Assembly (NCBI GenBank): GCA_031258195.1
Contig: JAIRNF010000030.1
Location: 1 to 51,708, forward strand
DNA from: Prevotellaceae bacterium
Lineage (GTDB): Bacteria; Bacteroidota; Bacteroidia; Bacteroidales; UBA932
Direction of reading: 5' to 3'
DNA length: 51,708 nucleotides
Numbering within the stretch: the first letter of the stretch is position 1; each line of letters starts with the position of its first letter. Under the pieces are notes generated by a model. The model worked only from the letters and a program-made list of their open reading frames with translations, did not search any database and was not told where the DNA came from. The position numbers and the translations under genes are program-made. Positions 44,309 through 51,708 of the stretch are shown one piece after another.

Positions 44309-45994
44309 ATGACTTCATTTTTAAAAGTAAAACGTTTGGCCGTTGTTTTGACCATAATTCTTTTTATAGGAACAGGTTCTACCTTTGCTCAGCCTAAAAA
44401 TGATGATTTTAAGGTAGTTAAGAATCTGGACTTGTTCTTTTCCGTATTTCGTGAGTTAAAGCTATTTTACGTTGATGATATCGACCCCGATAAGGTAGTA
44501 AAAAGCGGAATTGATGGAATGTTAAGCGAGTTAGACCCATATACTGAATATATGACCGAGGAAGAGGCTAAAGATTTTGTTGAAGCTACAACCGGAGAAT
44601 ATGGAGGTATAGGATCGCTTATCCGAAAATCTGGCGATTATACGGAAATATCGGAGGTTTACGAGGGATTTCCCGCAGATAAAGCGGGTTTGGTATCCGG
44701 CGATTTAATATTGGAGATTGATGGAGTATCAATGAAAGATAAACCAATAGAAGACGTTAGTAGTAAGCTTAAAGGTACGAAAGGAAGCAGCTTCAAACTG
44801 AAAATTGCTAAAGTAAAGACAAAGGATACGGTTAATATCAAGATTACAAGAGAGAAGATACATATATCAAGCATTACCTACTCTAACTTATTTGCGAATG
44901 GGGTAGGGTACATCCGTTTGGCTTCTTTTACACAGGGCTGTAGCAAAGATTTTCGTAAAGTTTTTCTTGACCTAAAGAAAGCAGGCAATATGAACTCGCT
45001 TATTATTGATTTAAGGGGTAACGGCGGCGGACCTACGGAAGATGCCATAAATATTGTAGGCATGTTTGCTCCTAAGGGAACGGAGGTTATGAGTTCGAAA
45101 GGGCGTATAGCGGAGTTTGATATGGTCTTTAAAACGGAAGAAGAACCCATAGATACGATTATTCCTGTAGCTGTGTTGGTTAATAGCGGCTCGGCATCTT
45201 CGTCAGAGATTGTAGCAGGAGCATTTCAGGATTTAGATAGGGGTATTGTTGTTGGTACCCGCACCTTTGGAAAAGGTTTGGTACAGGCAGTTCGCCCGCT
45301 TAACTATAACGCTAAGGTAAAAATCACTACTGCAAAATACTATACCCCTAGTGGTAGATGTGTACAGGCACATAATTTCTCTAAGCGTAACGAAGACGGT
45401 AGCGTATCGTTCATTCCTGATTCTTTGAAAACCAAATTCTATACAAAATCAGGGCGGGTTGTGTATGATGGCGGTGGAATTCTTCCTGACATTCAAGATT
45501 CTATAGAGTCGTATAGTAATATTACGGTTAGCTTGTTACTTCGCGGGCTGATATCAGATTATTCTGTAAAATACTACTGCAAGCACGAAAGTGTTGCAGC
45601 ACCTGAAGTCTTCGAATTAAGCGACGCAGATTATGCCGAATTCGTTGCTTTTTTAGAAGGTAAAGAATATGACTACCAAACGCGATCGGAGTCTTTACTT
45701 AAGCAGTTAAAAACGGCAGTTGCCAGAGAAAAATATGATGAGGTGGTTGAGAAAGAAATTACTGTACTAGAAGAGAAATTGGCACACGATAAAAAGAAGG
45801 ATTTAGAGGTGTTTAAACTCGAAATAAAGCGGTTAATAGAAGAAGAAATTGCCGTTAGATATTACTACCAGAAAGGTAGGATCCGAGTGTTACTAAAAGA
45901 AGATAGCCAGTTTGATAAAGCCGTAGAGTATTTGCTCTCGCCAAATAAATATCAGCAGATGCTTTCGCCGGATGTTAAAACAGTGGTAGAATAG
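44309..45994 (+). CDS. S41 C-terminal processing peptidase with PDZ domain
   Basis: A 561-residue protein with a signal peptide (ending STFAQ, about residue 28), a PDZ domain (about 95-180, GGIGSLIRKSG, EGFPADKAGLVSGD) and an S41 protease domain. The catalytic pair is Ser297 (GSASSSEIVAG) and Lys322 (TFGKG), 25 residues apart as in CtpB/Prc. The C-terminal ~150 residues are charged and helical. It cleaves periplasmic proteins near their C-termini. It is the first gene of a plus-strand pair with bactofilin. Confidence 0.93.
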   Translation: MTSFLKVKRLAVVLTIILFIGTGSTFAQPKNDDFKVVKNLDLFFSVFRELKLFYVDDIDPDKVVKSGIDGMLSELDPYTEYMTEEEAKDFVEATTGEYGGIGSLIRKSGDYTEISEVYEGFPADKAGLVSGDLILEIDGVSMKDKPIEDVSSKLKGTKGSSFKLKIAKVKTKDTVNIKITREKIHISSITYSNLFANGVGYIRLASFTQGCSKDFRKVFLDLKKAGNMNSLIIDLRGNGGGPTEDAINIVGMFAPKGTEVMSSKGRIAEFDMVFKTEEEPIDTIIPVAVLVNSGSASSSEIVAGAFQDLDRGIVVGTRTFGKGLVQAVRPLNYNAKVKITTAKYYTPSGRCVQAHNFSKRNEDGSVSFIPDSLKTKFYTKSGRVVYDGGGILPDIQDSIESYSNITVSLLLRGLISDYSVKYYCKHESVAAPEVFELSDADYAEFVAFLEGKEYDYQTRSESLLKQLKTAVAREKYDEVVEKEITVLEEKLAHDKKKDLEVFKLEIKRLIEEEIAVRYYYQKGRIRVLLKEDSQFDKAVEYLLSPNKYQQMLSPDVKTVVE

Positions 45995-46028
45995 GTGCTA
46001 ACGTATCGCTGTATCTCGTTTAAATTTT

Positions 46029-46036
46029 TATATTTG
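46029..46036 (+). promoter_or_regulatory. Promoter -7 box of bactofilin gene
   Basis: TATATTTG matches TAnnTTTG, 22 nt before the ATG at 46058. It suggests that the gene is not only read through from the protease gene. Confidence 0.5.
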
Positions 46037-46057
46037 TAAGACTAATACTAAATAGAT

Positions 46058-46414
46058 ATGGCAAAAGAAAATTCTATAGAACCTACTAACTTAAATATCA
46101 ATCGTATTTCTGAGGGAACCACAATTGTTGGTAGTGTTAATGCCAAAGGATATTTGCGTATTGATGGAAGAGTAGAAGGAACAATTACTGCAACAGGTAA
46201 GGGAGTTATAGGCAATACCGGTTATATTAAAGGAGATCTGACAGTTTCTACCCTAGATATGATGGGCTATGTGGAGGGTAATCTGATTATATCGGATATT
46301 ATTATGATGAAATCCAGCGCTGCTGTTGATGGAAATGTTTTTGCAGGTAAGCTGTTGGTAGAATCAGGCGCACGCCTTAACGGGCATTGTCTTATTGGGA
46401 AGAAAGAGAATTAA
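46058..46414 (+). CDS. Bactofilin
   Basis: A 118-residue polymer-forming protein. The central beta-helix shows the repeating pattern of short strands with Gly turns (GTTIVGSVNAKGYLRIDG, EGTITATGKGVIGNTGYIKG). No signal peptide. Bactofilins assemble into filaments on the inner face of the membrane and help place cell-wall enzymes. Its neighbours include a periplasmic protease and wall-fragment processing genes. Confidence 0.9.
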   Translation: MAKENSIEPTNLNINRISEGTTIVGSVNAKGYLRIDGRVEGTITATGKGVIGNTGYIKGDLTVSTLDMMGYVEGNLIISDIIMMKSSAAVDGNVFAGKLLVESGARLNGHCLIGKKEN

Positions 46415-46429
46415 CAATAATTAATTTCA

Positions 46430-46473
46430 CAAAATAAAAGAGGACTGAATTTTTTCAACTCTCTTTTATTTTG
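46430..46473. terminator. Bidirectional terminator after bactofilin
   Basis: A perfect 13-bp stem (CAAAATAAAAGAG / CTCTTTTATTTTG) with an 18-nt loop between converging genes. Confidence 0.65.
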
Positions 46474-46479
46474 CAGGTT

Positions 46480-47925
46480 TTAATCTAAATACTCTACGTT
46501 AATACCCCAACTCCACTGGTCGAAATAAATGTTACCTCCGCGCCATTCCAATTCTCCACGTTGGAAATCAACCGTTTCGCTACGTGGGTAAATTTTGAGT
46601 GGAAATAACGGACGAGAGTAATCGTCGTTAACTATCCAGCGGTAGGCATCTATACCATTCGATAACAGGTAGCGTTCTTCATCCTTTTCGAAATAATCTT
46701 TACGACCGAAAGACTGATCTACTGGAACCCAGCCAACGCCTTCGTAGTAAACTTCTGCCCAATCGTGCAGATTAACACCGTTTGGATGCATCATAAAACC
46801 GCTTTGCCATTTTGCCGGTATTCCGTTATAGCGTGCTAACGTAATGAACAACAGGCTTACTTGTCCGCAATCGCCGTGGTTGTTATCTATTACATATTCG
46901 GGTATGTTCGGGATGGTTGAATACTCTCGTACCCCAGCCCAAGGGTAATGATCGGTTATCCAATCGAATATTTTTCTTACAACAATGTATGGGTTTGTTT
47001 CGTCTCCTACAATTTGCATAGAGAGGTCTTTTATTTTATCCGTAAATATTACATGAGATTTGCGTTCGGCAGTGTAAGTTCTATACAGCTCGCTGTTCTT
47101 ATCATAGGGTTTAAAATCTTTTCCTTCAAGATTATACCATTCAGCAGCCGAAGAGTAGGTAAATTCTAACGAAAATTCTAACGGTTTATCTTTTTCTGTA
47201 GTTTTTTCCATATATAACGTACGGTGCGGATAAACTGCCGAAGATGGTGTTATTATATAGCTATTGCTGTTTACTGCAAGTAGCTTAATGTTGGTCTGCC
47301 TACGGTTATCTTCGCGAGGATAAGGCAACCAGCAGCGAATAACCTCACCTTCCGGAACCGCATTTTCTTTAAGGATAACCTTATAGCTAACCTTCATCTT
47401 TTTTTGCTTTGCTTGTGTCTTGCCACTTTTCTTAAGCTCTGCAGTTACCTCGGGTATGTGTGTTATAAGCGTTTTATCGTATCGTTCGGTAATAGGTCCG
47501 TCAATCTCTTCTTTTTTTGCTCTGGCATCTTTATTAACGAGGAAAAGGTTACAAGCAGTACGACCGAAATATTTCTTCTGCCCATCAATCACCATCGATT
47601 CCAGCACCTTTTCTTGTTCCCATTTGGTAAGCATTTCGTCGTTTACATCTGGATAGTACTTTTTAATATACTCCACTACGTGATCTTTATCGCGCCAAAA
47701 GTCTAAAACAATTCTATTCATTACATCTTTACGGAAGTTAAGATCGTAAATTTCTTCGGCGCTTAAATTGTTCTGTGCAATGTATAGATCGATTGATTTT
47801 TTTGCTTTGCCAAAATCGCCTGCTGCCTCTTCCGTATTAATTTGTTCCATGCTTACTGCTGCTTGCTGATTGGAAGAACAGGCAATGATAAATAAAAGGG
47901 ATAGGATAATTATTATGTGCTTCAT
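46480..47925 (-). CDS. Transglutaminase-like lipoprotein
   Basis: A 481-residue lipoprotein with lipobox FIIAC (Cys16). The C-terminal half is a transglutaminase-core domain with Cys353 (NHGDCGQVS), His387 (LHDWAEVYY) and Asp403 (PVDQSFG), the expected Cys-His-Asp triad. The N-terminal half is beta-rich and less defined. Such periplasmic cysteine enzymes in Bacteroidetes often sit with muropeptide genes and may cleave peptide bonds in wall fragments. It is the last gene of a three-gene minus-strand group with the epimerase and the NlpC/P60 genes. Confidence 0.85.
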   Translation of the reverse strand: MKHIIIILSLLFIIACSSNQQAAVSMEQINTEEAAGDFGKAKKSIDLYIAQNNLSAEEIYDLNFRKDVMNRIVLDFWRDKDHVVEYIKKYYPDVNDEMLTKWEQEKVLESMVIDGQKKYFGRTACNLFLVNKDARAKKEEIDGPITERYDKTLITHIPEVTAELKKSGKTQAKQKKMKVSYKVILKENAVPEGEVIRCWLPYPREDNRRQTNIKLLAVNSNSYIITPSSAVYPHRTLYMEKTTEKDKPLEFSLEFTYSSAAEWYNLEGKDFKPYDKNSELYRTYTAERKSHVIFTDKIKDLSMQIVGDETNPYIVVRKIFDWITDHYPWAGVREYSTIPNIPEYVIDNNHGDCGQVSLLFITLARYNGIPAKWQSGFMMHPNGVNLHDWAEVYYEGVGWVPVDQSFGRKDYFEKDEERYLLSNGIDAYRWIVNDDYSRPLFPLKIYPRSETVDFQRGELEWRGGNIYFDQWSWGINVEYLD

Positions 47926-47943
47926 TATGTAGATTTATTGGTA

Positions 47944-47973
47944 AAAAGGCACAGAAAAACTTCTGTGCCTTTT
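47944..47973 (-). terminator. Terminator between epimerase and transglutaminase genes
   Basis: A perfect 13-bp stem (AAAAGGCACAGAA / TTCTGTGCCTTTT) with a 4-nt loop, read on the minus strand just after the epimerase stop. Confidence 0.75.
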
Positions 47974-47993
47974 AGGGTATTCACATATTTATT

Positions 47994-49139
47994 TTACTTT
48001 ATCTTTTCAACACCAATACCCGGTTTATCCGGAATAACTATCATTCCCTTTTCATAAGTGATTCCTTTGAAAGGATCGTTAGCCGAGAGTAGAGGTCCGT
48101 CAAGATCAGCAAAATCCATCATGGGCGATAAATGAGCTGCAGCAGTAACTGCGCAGCCCGATTCAACCATACAGCCTATCATTACTCCCATGTTTAAAGC
48201 ACGGGCAGTATCAAGAATTTTACGTGCTTCGCGCATGCCGGTACATTTCTGCAGCTTAATATTTACCCCCGTAAATACACCTTTAAACTTTGAGACATCG
48301 TTTAGGCGTTGGAAAGCCTCGTCTGCATATATAGGTAATGGACTACGCTCTGTTAGCCAGGCTGTATTTTCCATATCTGTCTTAGTAAAAGGTTGCTCAA
48401 TCATAACAACGCCACGTTCTTTAAGCCAATAAGCCATTTCAAGAGCTAGGTGCTTATCTTTCCATCCTTGGTTAGCATCTGCCAATATCGGTACATCTGT
48501 AACTTTGCGGATTGTTTCGATCATTTCTTTATCGTTGTCGCGTCCCAGCTTTACTTTAAGAATATTGTAAAGACCGTTTACTTCTTCGGTTTTCTTTCTA
48601 ACAACATCGGCAGTATCAATACCAATTGTGTAGGTGGTAGAAGGTGCTTTGGCAGGATTGTATCCCCATATTTTATACCAAGGCTGCCCCATAAGTTTAC
48701 CTACCAAATCGTGTAATGCAATATCTATTGAGGCTTTAGCGGCACTATTGTTAGCCGTAATATTATCGATGTAGGTAAGAATATCATCCAATAAGAATGG
48801 ACTAGAGAACTGTCCGATATCTACCTTTTTAAGGAAAGCCATTACAGACTCTTGTGTCTCGCCTATATACGGGGGCATCGAAGCTTCGCCGTATCCAATA
48901 ACTCCGTCATACTCAATCTCAACAAGTACGAGGGGGGTAAAAGTCCTAGAGTTGGCTGCAACAGTAAAAACGTGGCGTAGTTGCAAGTCGAAAGGCTTAA
49001 AGCTTAGCTTCATTTTACCGCTACCCGGCGATGTTTTTTTATTCTGCGAAAAAAGTTTTACAGGGTTGCTTACAGCCAGCCCCGTACCAATAGTGGCTAT
49101 TGCTGCCGTTTTTAAAAAGTTACGTCTGCTCTGTATCAT
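47994..49139 (-). CDS. Dipeptide epimerase (L-Ala-D/L-Glu epimerase-like), enolase superfamily
   Basis: A 381-residue enolase-superfamily enzyme with a Tat signal (SRRNFLKTAA, about residues 4-13). The barrel motifs are visible: the KVKLGRD lysine strand, metal ligands in LADANQGW, MIEQPF and YADEAF, and the final lysine in NIKLQKCTG. This set fits L-Ala-D/L-Glu epimerases, which act on dipeptides from peptidoglycan recycling. The Tat signal suggests a periplasmic enzyme, which is unusual for this role but known in Bacteroidetes. It lies between the NlpC/P60 and transglutaminase genes. Confidence 0.88.
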   Translation of the reverse strand: MIQSRRNFLKTAAIATIGTGLAVSNPVKLFSQNKKTSPGSGKMKLSFKPFDLQLRHVFTVAANSRTFTPLVLVEIEYDGVIGYGEASMPPYIGETQESVMAFLKKVDIGQFSSPFLLDDILTYIDNITANNSAAKASIDIALHDLVGKLMGQPWYKIWGYNPAKAPSTTYTIGIDTADVVRKKTEEVNGLYNILKVKLGRDNDKEMIETIRKVTDVPILADANQGWKDKHLALEMAYWLKERGVVMIEQPFTKTDMENTAWLTERSPLPIYADEAFQRLNDVSKFKGVFTGVNIKLQKCTGMREARKILDTARALNMGVMIGCMVESGCAVTAAAHLSPMMDFADLDGPLLSANDPFKGITYEKGMIVIPDKPGIGVEKIK

Positions 49140-49187
49140 GAGTTAAATTTATTTTAGGTTTTACTCTAATATACTTAAGTTGGATTT

Positions 49188-50393
49188 TTATTCTTGTACT
49201 TGGTATAACGGATTATTCTTGATAGACCAAATACCCTTTGTATCAACGGCTCCAATTACACGAGAAGCACGAATGAATTCTTTTGTATTTGGCTCATCAT
49301 AGTTTGGAGCATTAGGATCTAAGCTATTTACCTTTACACGTCCTGCCGCATGAATGAACTCCTTATTACCGATGTAGAATCCTACGTGGCGAATACGCAT
49401 TTTTTTGTCGCCTTCTGCTTCTTTACCAAAGAACATCAAATCTCCGGGGCGAAGGTTGTCGTATCCGCTGGCTATATCAATCGGTGTGCCGGTATGTACT
49501 TGCTGAGAAGCATCGCGTCTTAAAATAATACCATGCATAAACAGCGTTGTCTTAGTAAAACCGCTGCAATCCATTCCTTTTGCAGATGTTCCACCCCATA
49601 AGTAGGGAATACCCATAGACGTAAATGCTTTCTCAAGAAGGCTTTTTTCCGTCAGTTCTATTGAGGCAAGCCATTGATCGTAAAGTTTACTTTGAGTTTT
49701 TAGTACATATCCAACCCGGGCATCGGGGTACGATACTTTGTAAAAACGCTCTGCATCACCTTCATATTTCAGCATATTGCAGGCAACAAGATCGGATACT
49801 CGTTGACTTTTTTCGTCAGCCTTTTCGTATGCAAAGCCATAGTAGTCGGTAAATACAATCTTTGGAGCAGTATTCCAGGCATTGAACTCCTCTTTAGTCA
49901 TTGGGTGGAATGATGCCGCCATTGTCCAGCCAATATAGCCTTCGGCAGTTTGAACACGCCACCATCCGCCTTTATGTAAAATTTTCAGAGGCATACCTAA
50001 TAACGTTTGGGTTGCCATTTCGGCAGAATATGCACCTTTAGTACGAATATTCGCAACAGATAGGTTGGTTACGGCATATATCTTTCCATCTAAATCAGCA
50101 TCAGGAAGCGGCTTAATGCTGTCTGTTAGCTTTGTGTTTTGCTTAGTAGCAAGATCAAGAAACTCCTGGTATGCTTCGGGAACGGTTGTATAACCTTTTG
50201 CGACGGGAATGCCATTAACGTCTTTAATTTCAATATCAAAAACGTCGTCTCTACTATCTGGCACATATTTTTGCTGAACTTCGCTAATAATTAGTTGTAA
50301 TTCGGGATAAGGTTTATCTTCTTTGCCAGTGTCGGTATTGCACGCATAGAATAATACCATGCTGAGGCATAATAGCGTAAATAACTTTTTCAT
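49188..50393 (-). CDS. NlpC/P60 (C40) peptidase lipoprotein with SH3-like domains
   Basis: A 401-residue lipoprotein with lipobox FYAC (Cys18). SH3-like regions at about 105-240 (ANIRTKGAYSAEM, GGWWRVQTAEGYIGW) precede a C40 peptidase domain with Cys276 (GMDCSGFT), His336 (IRHVGFYIG) and His348 (FIHAAGR), the usual triad. It resembles YkfC-type gamma-D-Glu-L-diamino-acid endopeptidases that work on muropeptides. Placement upstream of the epimerase matches that pathway: peptidase releases L-Ala-D-Glu, which the epimerase converts. Confidence 0.9.
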   Translation of the reverse strand: MKKLFTLLCLSMVLFYACNTDTGKEDKPYPELQLIISEVQQKYVPDSRDDVFDIEIKDVNGIPVAKGYTTVPEAYQEFLDLATKQNTKLTDSIKPLPDADLDGKIYAVTNLSVANIRTKGAYSAEMATQTLLGMPLKILHKGGWWRVQTAEGYIGWTMAASFHPMTKEEFNAWNTAPKIVFTDYYGFAYEKADEKSQRVSDLVACNMLKYEGDAERFYKVSYPDARVGYVLKTQSKLYDQWLASIELTEKSLLEKAFTSMGIPYLWGGTSAKGMDCSGFTKTTLFMHGIILRRDASQQVHTGTPIDIASGYDNLRPGDLMFFGKEAEGDKKMRIRHVGFYIGNKEFIHAAGRVKVNSLDPNAPNYDEPNTKEFIRASRVIGAVDTKGIWSIKNNPLYQVQE

Positions 50394-50613
50394 CAGAAAT
50401 GTGGTTTAAATTAGAATGTTTGGTCTAGGTAAATTTATTTGTAGCAATACGGTTACTTATAGGCAAATGTAACTATAAATTGTTTTTAAAACAACGACGG
50501 ATATAGGAAGAGGGCATGCTTTTTTATAAAATTCTGCAATTTAAGTGAATTTTTATAGTTGGTTTTAACTTTCGAAATTTTAGAGTGATATTTGCTACTG
50601 AAAATAAATAGTA

Positions 50614-51144
50614 ATGAGTAGAAAGTTGGCAAATAGCGAGTTGAATCGCTTAAAGATTGATGAATATAAAACGGTAAAAAAGCGTCCAATAGTACTGGTA
50701 CTCGACAATATTCGGAGTCTGCATAATATTGGAGCAGCCTTTCGTACAGGAGATGCTTTTCGGATAGAAAAAATATATTTGTGCGGTATTTGTGGGACAC
50801 CTCCCAATGCGGAAATACATAAATCTGCGTTAGGTGCTGAAGATTCGGTAGAGTGGGAATACTATAAAGACGCAACGGATGCTATACAAAAATTAAAGCG
50901 CAAAGGCTATACTATTATTGGTATAGAACAGGTTGAAAACAGTATCGCTTTAAATGAGTTTGCTATCGCAAAAGAGAAACGGCATGCGCTTGTTTTTGGA
51001 AATGAGGTTAAAGGCATTTCTCAGCCTATTATTGATATGTGCGATTGTTGTATTGAAATACCACAAGAAGGTACAAAGCATTCGCTTAACGTGTCGGTAA
51101 GTATTGGAGTTGTGCTATGGGATTTTTACTGTAAAATGAGATAA
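50614..51144 (+). CDS. SpoU/TrmH family RNA methyltransferase
   Basis: A 176-residue single-domain SPOUT methyltransferase. Motifs are VLDNIRSLHNIGAAFRTGDA (about 28-47, motif 1), FGNEVKGIS (motif 2, SAM-binding knot) and EIPQEGTKHSLNVSVSIGVV (motif 3). It methylates a ribose in rRNA or tRNA; the target cannot be told from sequence. It is divergent from the NlpC/P60 gene and ends at a hairpin terminator. Confidence 0.9.
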   Translation: MSRKLANSELNRLKIDEYKTVKKRPIVLVLDNIRSLHNIGAAFRTGDAFRIEKIYLCGICGTPPNAEIHKSALGAEDSVEWEYYKDATDAIQKLKRKGYTIIGIEQVENSIALNEFAIAKEKRHALVFGNEVKGISQPIIDMCDCCIEIPQEGTKHSLNVSVSIGVVLWDFYCKMR

Positions 51145-51145
51145 A

Positions 51146-51174
51146 GAAGGAAGCTGCCATCGGCAGCTTCCTTC
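51146..51174. terminator. Terminator after SpoU methyltransferase
   Basis: A perfect 13-bp stem (GAAGGAAGCTGCC / GGCAGCTTCCTTC) with a 3-nt loop, between converging genes. There is no long T run. Confidence 0.7.
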
Positions 51175-51242
51175 AAATTATGATTCTTAGTTGTCTTTTT
51201 GTGCTTTAAATATGGCTACCTTTTTAGGCTGTTCTTTACCTG

Positions 51243-51590
51243 TTATCGCTCAACATAGTCGTTTCCTTTTTTTGCGCCGTATGCCTGCCATGCTGCATGT
51301 ATTCTTTCAATTCTGTCAGAGGTCGCAGGGTGAGTGCTGAAATAGGTGTCAAGCTCTTTTGTGCTGCCCGCCCCTTGTTTTTGTAGCTTTTCAAAAAATC
51401 CTGCAACACCAAGGGGATTATAGTCTGTATGGCTTAAGTAATACACAGCTAAGTTGTCTGCTTCGCTCTCGTCTTTTCTGCTAAAAGCTAGTCCGCCCAT
51501 GTTTCTGGCTAACTGAGCAATTATTGTTGCAAGTTCACTTGGGCTTTCACCTAATACTAAGCTTGAGCCCCATGCGAGGGTATTTTTTTA
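51243..51590 (-). pseudogene. M48 peptidase C-terminal fragment, cut by an IS element
   Basis: The sequence encodes the C-terminal part of an M48 metalloprotease: LAWGSSLVLGES, QLARNMGGLAFSRKDESEADNLAVYYL (with the third zinc-ligand Glu in ESEAD) and THPATSDRIERI. The frame hits TAA just upstream at about 51590, and the N-terminal part with HExxH is absent; IS-like sequence begins at the same place. The remaining fragment cannot be an active protease. Such M48 proteins are usually lipoproteins of the BepA/LoiP type. Confidence 0.8.
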
Positions 51591-51708
51591 AGGTTCAAGA
51601 TTAGTTAAGTGACTAAAAAAGTTATTTAACTATCTTTGAATTAATGAATAACAAGTATTATTTTCGGTCGCGTATTTCAGAGCGTCAATTTCGGTTGATT
51701 TTGCGACT
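51591..51708 (+). mobile_element. Left end of an IS1595-like insertion sequence, partial
   Basis: Starting near 51591 the sequence changes from M48 coding to a short leader and then an ATG at 51644 encoding MNNKYYFRSRISERQFRLIL, cut by the window end. This matches what I recall of the N-terminus of Bacteroidetes IS1595-family transposases. The terminal inverted repeat probably begins GGTTCAAG; the other end and the target duplication are outside the window. Confidence 0.65.

Noticed and set aside
1-51708. CRISPR array
   Set aside because: No evenly spaced direct repeats were seen, and no Cas proteins are encoded.

Overview
The window reads as chromosomal DNA of a Bacteroidales bacterium. The signs are a GH92 mannosidase, fimbrillin-type lipoproteins with DUF3575/DUF3868 partners, DUF2851, two NamZ (DUF1343) genes, and several promoters with the Bacteroidetes -7 box TAnnTTTG. 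The genus cannot be fixed from the sequence alone. TGA is a normal stop here, so in-frame TGA codons in broken genes are real lesions or sequencing errors.

Layout. (1) 115-828: a broken short-chain dehydrogenase. (2) 978-23614, all on the minus strand and tightly packed: an aryl-polyene/flexirubin-type pigment cluster. In transcription order it holds a tyrosine/histidine-type ammonia lyase, KS, ACP, LpxL-like acyltransferase, methyltransferase, dehydratase, thioesterase, fused KS, ACP, KS, degenerate M23 protein, chain-length-factor-like KS, polysaccharide deacetylase, LolA-like, LolB-like, second dehydratase, GT2-DUF2062, a trifunctional MMPL/acyltransferase/methyltransferase, a C45-type Ntn hydrolase, a decayed secreted protein, an acyl-CoA ligase and a secreted protein of unknown function. 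The likely logic: the lyase makes a coumarate-like starter, the ligase activates it, KS/ACP/DH extend it to a polyene, and the lipid-type acyltransferases, MMPL pump and LolA/LolB-like proteins attach it to a lipid and carry it to the outer membrane. No ketoreductase is visible in the cluster. (3) 23930-30710: a GH92 mannosidase, then a minus-strand fimbrial operon with at least four disrupting lesions.

(4) 31.4-36.1 kb: an A+T-rich accessory island ending at tRNA-Pro(TGG). It has an HTH remnant, a frameshifted MNT-HEPN gene, and an intact four-gene operon: P-loop kinase, HemN-like radical SAM enzyme, stand-alone nucleotidyltransferase, and a three-TM protein resembling the Pycsar effector PycTM. 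The combination looks like a nucleotide-signalling anti-phage system that I do not recognise from named families. It is the best candidate here for an undescribed system.

(5) 36.3-51.7 kb: a secreted protein, tRNA-Pro(CGG), DUF2851, two NamZ genes around an NYN-domain protein, a multiply disrupted sialidase, thioredoxin, an S41 C-terminal processing protease, a bactofilin, then transglutaminase, dipeptide epimerase and NlpC/P60 genes suited to peptidoglycan-fragment recycling, a SpoU/TrmH methyltransferase, and an M48 peptidase cut off by an IS1595-like element that runs off the right end.

Disrupted genes cluster in accessory loci (SDR, fimbriae, MNT-HEPN, sialidase, M48), while the 22-kb polyene cluster is almost entirely open. 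That favours true gene decay over uniform sequencing error. However, three of the indels are in short A runs and another is next to a G run, so raw reads should be checked.
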